Assembly: GCF_000717335.1 (NCBI RefSeq)
Contig: NZ_JNYZ01000006.1
Location: forward strand, 124,001 to 188,000
Reading direction: 5' to 3'
Source of the DNA: Amycolatopsis jejuensis
GTDB taxonomy: Bacteria; Actinomycetota; Actinomycetes; Mycobacteriales; Pseudonocardiaceae
Length of the DNA stretch: 64,000 nucleotides
Below are positions 59,001-64,000 of this stretch, in pieces; positions within the stretch are counted from its first letter, which is position 1; each line of letters begins with the position of its first letter. Below the pieces are notes generated by a model. That model did not search any database. It saw nothing but the letters and a program-made list of their open reading frames with translations, and had not been told where the DNA came from. Made by a program: the position numbers and the translations under genes.

Positions 59001-62000
59001 GGTCCAGGTCTGGGTCGGTGCGCCCGACGACGCGGGCAGCCGGGCGCTTTCCGTCTATTCCCGGCCCGATGCCGACGACGCCGAGCTTCCGTGGGTCCGG
59101 CATGCCACCGGCGTGCTGGTGGCCGAGGGCACCGATGCGGTGCCCGATGCGGACTTCGCCACCTGGCCGCCTGCCGGTGCCGAGGTGCTCGACCTCGACG
59201 GGCACTACGACCGGCTCGCCGCTGGTGGTTTCGAATACGGTCCGGCGTTCCGTGGCCTCACCTCCGCCTGGCGACGCGGCGACGAGATCTTCGCCGAGCT
59301 GGCGCTGCCCGAAGGCACCGGCGCCGAAGAGTTCGGCATCCACCCGGCGCTGCTCGATTCCGCTTTGCACGCCGCATCTTTCGCGGGCCTCGACGGTGGC
59401 CTTCCGTTTTCCTGGGAGGGCGTCTCGCTCCGGGCGACCGGTGCCGCGGAGGTCCGGGTCAAGATCACCAAGCTGGCCGGGGACACCATTTCCGTTGCGG
59501 TGGCCGGCCCTGCCGGGGAACCCATCGCGACGATCGACACCCTCGTGCTGCGCGGGACGGACCGGCAGGGGCGGCTCTCGCCGGTCGAGCGGGACTCGTT
59601 GTTCTCCGTGGTCTGGAAAAAGGCCCGGACCACCGGGGCGACGGCGCCGGTGTCCGTCGGCGTGCTGGGTGACGATGTCTTCGGGTTGGCCGGCGCGGTC
59701 CGGGAAGCGGGCCGCACCGCCGAAACGCAGCCCGGCCCGGTCTGGTCCGGCAACCCGGTTCCGGAAGTCGTCCTGGTTCCGGTGCAGTGCACCGGAACCG
59801 ACGTCGCCGCCGAGGCACACCGCTTGGCCGCCGAGGCACTGCATCGCGCGCAGGCGTGGCTGGCCGACGACCGGTTCGCGGCCTCACGGCTGATCTTCGT
59901 GACTCGCGGAGCCGACTGCAGCGACCCGGCCGCGGCGGCGGTCCGGGGTCTGCTCAGGGGCGCCCAGACCGAGCATCCGGATCGATTCGCGCTGCTCGAC
60001 CTCGACCCGGAGACGCCTGCGGCGGCCGGCCTCGGCGCGGCGCTGGCCGCCGGACCCGAGACGATGATTCGCGACGGCGTCGTGCTGCAGCCGAGGTTGA
60101 ACCGCGTTTTCCCGGCAGCCGCAACGGAAGTCCCGTGGAGTGCGGACGGGACCGTCCTCCTCACCGGCGCCGCCGACGGCCTCGCGGGTGTGTTCGCCCG
60201 CCATCTCGTGACCACCCACGGCGTACGCCGCCTGCTGCTGCTGAGCCGGCGTGGTGCCGCGGCCGATGGGGCCGACGGCCTCGTGACCGAACTGGCCGAG
60301 CATGGTGCCGAGGTCACGATCGCCGCCTGCGACGTCGCCGATCGGGCCGAGCTCGCCGCGGTGCTGGCCTCGATTCCGGACGCGCATCCGCTGACCGGGG
60401 TGGTCCACACAGCCGGGATGCTCGACGACGGGGTGCTCACCGCGCTGACGCCGGAGCGGCTGGACACTGTCCTCACCCCGAAGGCCGACGCCGTCTGGAA
60501 CTTGCACGAGCTGACCCGGGCCCTCCCGCTGACCGCGTTCGTGGTCTTCTCCTCGGTCGCCGGGACGTTCGGGGCGGCCGGACAGGCGAACTACGCGGCC
60601 GCCAATGCCTTCCTCGACGCACTCGTGGCGCGCCGCCGCAGCGAAGGACTTCCGGGAGTTTCCCTTGCCTGGGGCCCGTGGGCGCGATCCGGTGGCATGA
60701 CCGCCGCGCTGACGGACGCCGAGCTGGAGCGCCTGGCGCGGGCGGGCACTCCGCCGCTAGCCGTGGCGGAGGGCGTCGCGCTGTTCGATGCCGCGCTCTC
60801 TGTGCCCGAATCGCTGGTACTGCCGGTCCGGCTGGACCTGGGCGCGCTGCGGGCGTCCGGCGACGTTCCGCATCTGCTGCGCGGGCTCGTCAAGGTTTCC
60901 GGCCGCCGTTCGGTGGTCTCGGGTGCCGGCCCGGCGTCCGCGCTGGTCCAGCGGCTTTCCCGGCTGAGCGCCGAGGACCGTGCCGACGCGGTGCTGGAAC
61001 TGGTGCGGACTGAGGTCGCGGCGACTCTCGGGCACGCCGGTGCCGCGGCCATCGAACCCGGCCGTGCGTTCACCGACCTCGGCTTCGACTCGCTGACGGC
61101 CGTCGAATTGCGCAACCGGCTCAGCCGGGTCACCGGGCTTCGCAGCTCGGCCACGGTGATCTTCGACCACCCGACCGCACGTGCGCTGGCCGCGCACCTG
61201 CTCGGCGAGCTGATGGAACCGGAAGCTGCCTCCGGCACTCCGGCCGGAGACCCGCCGCGCCTGTCCGCGGCCGACGATCCGATCGTGATCGTGGGCATGA
61301 GCTGCCGGTACCCCGGCGGGGTCGCTTCGCCGGAAGACCTGTGGCGGCTGGTCGGCGAGGGCACCGACGCCATCTCGGGCTTCCCGGTGAATCGCGGCTG
61401 GGATCTGGGCGCACTCTACGATCCGGACCCCGACCACCCGGGCACGACGTATACGCGCGCCGGCGGTTTCCTGCACGACGCCGGCGAGTTCGACGCCGCC
61501 TTTTTCGGGATGAGCCCGCGGGAGGCGACGGCGACGGACTCACAGCAACGGCTGTTGCTGGAGGCATCGTGGGAGGCGATCGAGCACACCGGGATCGACC
61601 CGATGTCGTTGCGTGGCAGCCGGACCGGGGTGTTCGCCGGGGTGATGTACAACGACTACGGCGCGGTACTGGCCGGTGGTGAGTTCGAAGGTTTCCAGGG
61701 GAGCGGGACGTCGCCGAGTGTGGCTTCGGGCCGGGTTGCGTACACGCTGGGGCTGGAAGGACCGGCCGTCACCGTCGACACCGCGTGCTCTTCGTCGCTC
61801 GTCGCCATGCACTGGGCGATGCAGGCACTGCGCGCGGGGGAGTGTTCCCTTGCGCTCGCGGGCGGGGTGACGGTGATGTCCACCCCGGCTTCGCTCATCG
61901 AATTCGCCCGCCAGCGCGGGCTTTCCGCGGACGGCCGCTGCAAGTCCTTTTCGGACGCCGCGGACGGGGTCGGCTGGGCCGAGGGCGTCGGTATCCTCGT

Positions 62001-64000
62001 GCTCGAGCGGCTTTCCGACGCCCGGCGGAACGGCCACGAGGTCCTCGCGATCGTGCGCGGGTCCGCGGTGAACTCCGACGGCGCGTCCAACGGGCTGACC
62101 GCGCCGAACGGCCCGGCACAGCAACGGGTCATCCGCCAGGCGCTGGCGAGCGCGGGCCTGTCCGCTGCGGACGTCGATGCGGTGGAAGCACACGGCACCG
62201 GCACCCGGCTCGGCGATCCGATCGAGGCACAGGCGCTGCTGGCCACCTACGGCCGGGACCGGGACGAGGACCGGCCGCTGCTGCTGGGTTCGGTGAAGTC
62301 CAACCTCGGTCACACCCAGGCGGCCGCCGGGGCTGCCGGAGTGATCAAGATGGTGATGGCGATGCGCCACGGCATGCTGCCGCGGACGCTCCACGCCGCC
62401 TCGCCGTCGTCCGAAGTGGACTGGACGGCCGGAGCCGTCGAGCTGCTGTCCGAAGAGACCTGCTGGCCGGACACCGGACGGCCGCGCCGCGCCGGGGTCT
62501 CGTCCTTCGGGATCAGCGGAACCAACGCCCACCTGATCATCGAGCAGGCCCCTGCGCCGGGTCCCGCCCCGGCGGAACCGCAGGACGATGCGGTCGTCGT
62601 GCCGTGGCTGCTGTCCGGGAAGACCAGGGAGGCACTGCGGGCACAGGCCACGACCCTCAAGTCCTTTGTGGAATCCAGGCCGGACCTGCGCGCGGCCGAC
62701 ATCGCATTGTCCTTGGCCACCACCCGTTCGGCGTTCGGCCGGCGCGCGGCGGTCGTCGGCTCGGACCGTGCCGAGCTGCTCGCCGCGCTGGCTGCGCTGG
62801 GTGCGGATGCCCCGGCTCGCGGCCTCGTCGAAGGCGAAGCCGGCGGCGGGACCAAACCCGCGATGCTCTTCTCTGGCCAGGGCAGCCAGCGTCCCGGCAT
62901 GGGGCGGGAGCTCGCCCTGCGGTTTCCGGTGTTCGCCTCGGCTCTCGACGAGGTTGCCGCCCTGCTCGGCGATTCGCTCGACCGGCCGCTGCGTGAGATC
63001 TTGTTTGCCGCGGAAGGCACCGCCGAAGAGGAGCTGCTGAACACGACGGGCTGGACCCAGCCTGCGGTGTTCGCGCTCGAAGTCGCGCTGTTCCGGCTGC
63101 TGGAGTCGTGGGGGATCCGGCCCGCCGCGGTCGCGGGCCACTCGATCGGCGAGCTGGCCGCGGCCCACGTCGCCGGAGTGCTTTCCCTTGCGGACGCCTG
63201 CACCCTGGTCGCGGCAAGGGCGAAGCTCATGGCAGCGTTGCCGGCCGGGGTTGGCGCGATGGCGTCGGTGCAGGCCGGACCGGACGAGGTCGGCCCGTTG
63301 CTGACCGCAGGAGTCTCCCTCGCGGCGGTGAACGGGCCCGCTTCGGTGGTCCTCGCGGGCGACGCAGACGCGGTGGATGCGCTCGCCGCCCGGTTCGCCG
63401 GGCTCGGCCGCAAGACCAAGCGCCTGCGGGTGAGTCACGCGTTCCACTCCGCCCACATGGACGCCATGCTCGGCGAGTTCCGGGCGGTGGCGCAGAGACT
63501 GTCCTACCAGGAGCCGGTGCTCCCGCTGGTGTCCACCCTGACCGGCGAGTTCGCCACCGCCGCACAGGTGTGTTCCCCGGAGTACTGGGTCGAGCACGTG
63601 CGCGGCACGGTCCGGTTCGCCGACGGGATCGCCACCCTGCGCAACGCGGGCCTGACCACTTTCCTCGAAATCGGGCCGGACGCCGTGCTTTCGGCGATGA
63701 CCGAGGACATCCTTGCCGTCGAGGGCGATCCGGCCGTCGAGGCCGTCCCGGCCCTGCGCGGTGACCGGCCCGAGGACCTTGCGCTGACCGGCGCACTGGC
63801 CCGGCTGCATGTCCGCGGCATCGCGGTCGGCTGGCCCGAGTTCTTCGCCGGTACCGGCGCGCGCCGGACCGGCCTGCCCACTTACGCCTTCCAGCATGAG
63901 GCCTTCTGGCCCGAGGTCGTCCCCGCGCGCCCGGCGGCCGACCCGGCGGACGAGGGGCTGTGGGCCGCGGTCGAGAAGGGCGACGCCGATCGTCTCGCCG
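56005..64000 (+). CDS. Type I modular polyketide synthase (5' part): KS-AT-DH-KR-ACP, KS-AT-
   Basis: Open to the right edge; 2665 residues visible. An N-terminal docking helix ([20 protein letters not shown]) shows that the protein receives a chain from another subunit, so it is not the loading protein. Module 1: KS with Cys194 in [13 protein letters not shown] and KSNLSHT (Gly to Ser); AT with GHSIGE (Ser642) and HAFH (742), malonyl type; DH with [10 protein letters not shown] (His952) and [12 protein letters not shown] with LDD, Ser and NYAAANA Tyr but an altered cofactor loop [17 protein letters not shown] (Ser1696). Module 2: KS with Cys1928, EAHGTGT, KSNLGHT; AT with GHSIGE (Ser2380) and HAFH (2478), malonyl type. 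After this AT the sequence [15 protein letters not shown] resembles the linker before a KR, so module 2 probably lacks a DH. Confidence 0.93.
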   Translation, partial: MDNEQKLRDYLKRASADLQRSRRRVGELEEAAVEPIALVGMSCRFPGNVAGPDDLWRMVATGAHGISGFPADRGWDLGGDPDGPSAGGFLRGATEFDADFFGISPREALAMDPQQRVLLETAWEAFERAGLDPAVVRGTRTGVFVGAMAQDYRVGPGEGAEGFQLTGSANSVLSGRLSYTFGLVGPAVTVDTACSSSLVAMHLAAQSLRAGECSLALAGGVTVMSSPATFTEMNRQGGLAADGRCRSFSDDAGGTGWSEGAGLLVLERLSDARRNGHEVLAVIRGSAVNQDGASNGLTAPNGPSQQRVIEQALINARLTAAEVDVVDAHGTGTTLGDPVEAQALLATYGRGRDAARPLLLGSVKSNLSHTQAAAGVAGVIKMVLAMRHGIVPRTLGAETPSSHVDWTAGAVELVTEQVPWPETGAPRRAGISSFGISGTNAHLIVEQAPPAESPAEPGRTGPDVVPLPVSGKTGDALRAQAAALLSFVDEQWDVEPGDLAYSLATSRASFEHRAVLLAGDRKTAVAGLTALAGGSSAPGLLLGTCQGRPKLAFLFTGQGAQRLGMGRELYARFPEFAAELDTVAAAFDAHLDRPLQEVMWGDEPETLERTEYAQPALFAVEVALFRLMEAIGVQPDYLLGHSIGELAAAHVSGVFGLEDAAALVAARGRLMQAVPGTGSMVSLEASEAEVAPLIEGRADLVSIAAVNGPAAVVVSGDREAVAEITAHFAALDRKTRELRVSHAFHSPHLEPMLGDYRAVVAGLSPQPPLIPIVSTVTGDPMTAEQARSADYWADQVRRAVRFADGVGWLRDHGAGVFLELGPDGVLSAMVEDCWNDPADPEAAAFPVLRARRPETAAIASAVGNLHVHGVRVRWDAFFAGTGVRRVDLPTYAFQRRRFWPKAMGAGAGELRAAGVGAAHHPLLTATTALADSDSFLLTGRLSGHAHPWLAEHVVDGAVLLPGTAFLELAIRAGDEVGCDRVEELTLAAPLVLPAHGGVQVQVWVGAPDDAGSRALSVYSRPDADDAELPWVRHATGVLVAEGTDAVPDADFATWPPAGAEVLDLDGHYDRLAAGGFEYGPAFRGLTSAWRRGDEIFAELALPEGTGAEEFGIHPALLDSALHAASFAGLDGGLPFSWEGVSLRATGAAEVRVKITKLAGDTISVAVAGPAGEPIATIDTLVLRGTDRQGRLSPVERDSLFSVVWKKARTTGATAPVSVGVLGDDVFGLAGAVREAGRTAETQPGPVWSGNPVPEVVLVPVQCTGTDVAAEAHRLAAEALHRAQAWLADDRFAASRLIFVTRGADCSDPAAAAVRGLLRGAQTEHPDRFALLDLDPETPAAAGLGAALAAGPETMIRDGVVLQPRLNRVFPAAATEVPWSADGTVLLTGAADGLAGVFARHLVTTHGVRRLLLLSRRGAAADGADGLVTELAEHGAEVTIAACDVADRAELAAVLASIPDAHPLTGVVHTAGMLDDGVLTALTPERLDTVLTPKADAVWNLHELTRALPLTAFVVFSSVAGTFGAAGQANYAAANAFLDALVARRRSEGLPGVSLAWGPWARSGGMTAALTDAELERLARAGTPPLAVAEGVALFDAALSVPESLVLPVRLDLGALRASGDVPHLLRGLVKVSGRRSVVSGAGPASALVQRLSRLSAEDRADAVLELVRTEVAATLGHAGAAAIEPGRAFTDLGFDSLTAVELRNRLSRVTGLRSSATVIFDHPTARALAAHLLGELMEPEAASGTPAGDPPRLSAADDPIVIVGMSCRYPGGVASPEDLWRLVGEGTDAISGFPVNRGWDLGALYDPDPDHPGTTYTRAGGFLHDAGEFDAAFFGMSPREATATDSQQRLLLEASWEAIEHTGIDPMSLRGSRTGVFAGVMYNDYGAVLAGGEFEGFQGSGTSPSVASGRVAYTLGLEGPAVTVDTACSSSLVAMHWAMQALRAGECSLALAGGVTVMSTPASLIEFARQRGLSADGRCKSFSDAADGVGWAEGVGILVLERLSDARRNGHEVLAIVRGSAVNSDGASNGLTAPNGPAQQRVIRQALASAGLSAADVDAVEAHGTGTRLGDPIEAQALLATYGRDRDEDRPLLLGSVKSNLGHTQAAAGAAGVIKMVMAMRHGMLPRTLHAASPSSEVDWTAGAVELLSEETCWPDTGRPRRAGVSSFGISGTNAHLIIEQAPAPGPAPAEPQDDAVVVPWLLSGKTREALRAQATTLKSFVESRPDLRAADIALSLATTRSAFGRRAAVVGSDRAELLAALAALGADAPARGLVEGEAGGGTKPAMLFSGQGSQRPGMGRELALRFPVFASALDEVAALLGDSLDRPLREILFAAEGTAEEELLNTTGWTQPAVFALEVALFRLLESWGIRPAAVAGHSIGELAAAHVAGVLSLADACTLVAARAKLMAALPAGVGAMASVQAGPDEVGPLLTAGVSLAAVNGPASVVLAGDADAVDALAARFAGLGRKTKRLRVSHAFHSAHMDAMLGEFRAVAQRLSYQEPVLPLVSTLTGEFATAAQVCSPEYWVEHVRGTVRFADGIATLRNAGLTTFLEIGPDAVLSAMTEDILAVEGDPAVEAVPALRGDRPEDLALTGALARLHVRGIAVGWPEFFAGTGARRTGLPTYAFQHEAFWPEVVPARPAADPADEGLWAAVEKGDADRLA

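Noticed and set aside
56623..59844. 1073-residue minus-strand open frame opposite the PKS
   Set aside because: Opposite canonical KS-AT-DH sequence; no ribosome site or domain.
1..64000. tRNA/rRNA genes, CRISPR arrays, insertion sequences, attachment sites, replication origin
   Set aside because: Looked for cloverleaf arms, regular spacer repeats, transposase or integrase motifs and DnaA-box clusters by eye; nothing convincing was seen.

Overview
The window is high-GC DNA with strong G/C bias at codon third positions, frequent GTG/TTG starts, tight ATGA-type gene overlaps and actinobacterial regulator families (ROK, GntR, HxlR, LuxR-LAL, PAS-LuxR). It fits a filamentous actinomycete chromosome (Streptomyces or a Pseudonocardiaceae genus such as Amycolatopsis). 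The genus is a guess from style, not a measurement. I saw no tRNA, rRNA, CRISPR array, transposase or integrase.

Left arm, 1-28 kb, catabolism. (1) 1-2.7 kb: the end of a ribose-type ABC permease, an MBL-fold hydrolase and a ROK regulator. (2) 2.8-7.8 kb: a tightly coupled organosulfur operon, SsuA-SsuB-SsuC type importer, FMN-dependent monooxygenase and TauD-type dioxygenase. (3) 7.8-13.1 kb, minus strand: a complete branched-chain-type ABC importer (LivF, LivK, LivH, LivM, LivG) ending in a flavin-reductase-like protein. (4) 13.4-27.8 kb, plus strand: a GntR regulator, then about 13.6 kb of head-to-tail genes. These are the FeS and Mo subunits of a molybdenum hydroxylase, ATP-dependent HyuA/HyuB, a three-gene flavoprotein amine dehydrogenase (FeS/FAD protein, BFD-like ferredoxin, DAO-type FAD protein), an acyl-CoA ligase, a class IV aminotransferase, an unusual SDR, and finally the FAD subunit of the Mo hydroxylase. 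With the divergent Liv importer this looks like one uptake-and-degradation system for an unidentified N-heterocycle or lactam/hydantoin-like compound. AT-rich TATAgAATG-like islands precede the importer, the GntR gene and the catabolic genes, suggesting one GntR regulon.

Middle, 28-32.8 kb: a redox-stress group (DsbA-like protein, HxlR regulator with an N-terminal Cys, azoreductase) with matching candidate operators, an AraC-type and a GntR-type regulator, and a rearrangement scar where a thioesterase and an SDR remnant meet head to head.

Right arm, 32.9-64 kb: the left part of a type I polyketide cluster running off the window. It has an atypical discrete acyltransferase and a C-like/A/T NRPS, three consecutive giant LuxR-LAL regulators plus a PAS-LuxR regulator, a type II thioesterase, a tandem P450 duplication whose first copy is frameshifted, a DrrAB-type exporter, an asparagine-synthase-like amidotransferase, a 69-residue small protein, a GDP-mannose 4,6-dehydratase and the first two modules of a modular PKS (KS-AT-DH-KR-ACP, then KS-AT-). 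The regulator quartet, GDP-mannose dehydratase and malonyl-type modules resemble polyene macrolide clusters (nystatin/amphotericin/pimaricin type). The amidotransferase resembles polyene carboxamide synthases, and the acyltransferase/NRPS pair hints at an unusual starter unit. Eight imperfect copies of a PimM-type box lie before most of these transcription units.
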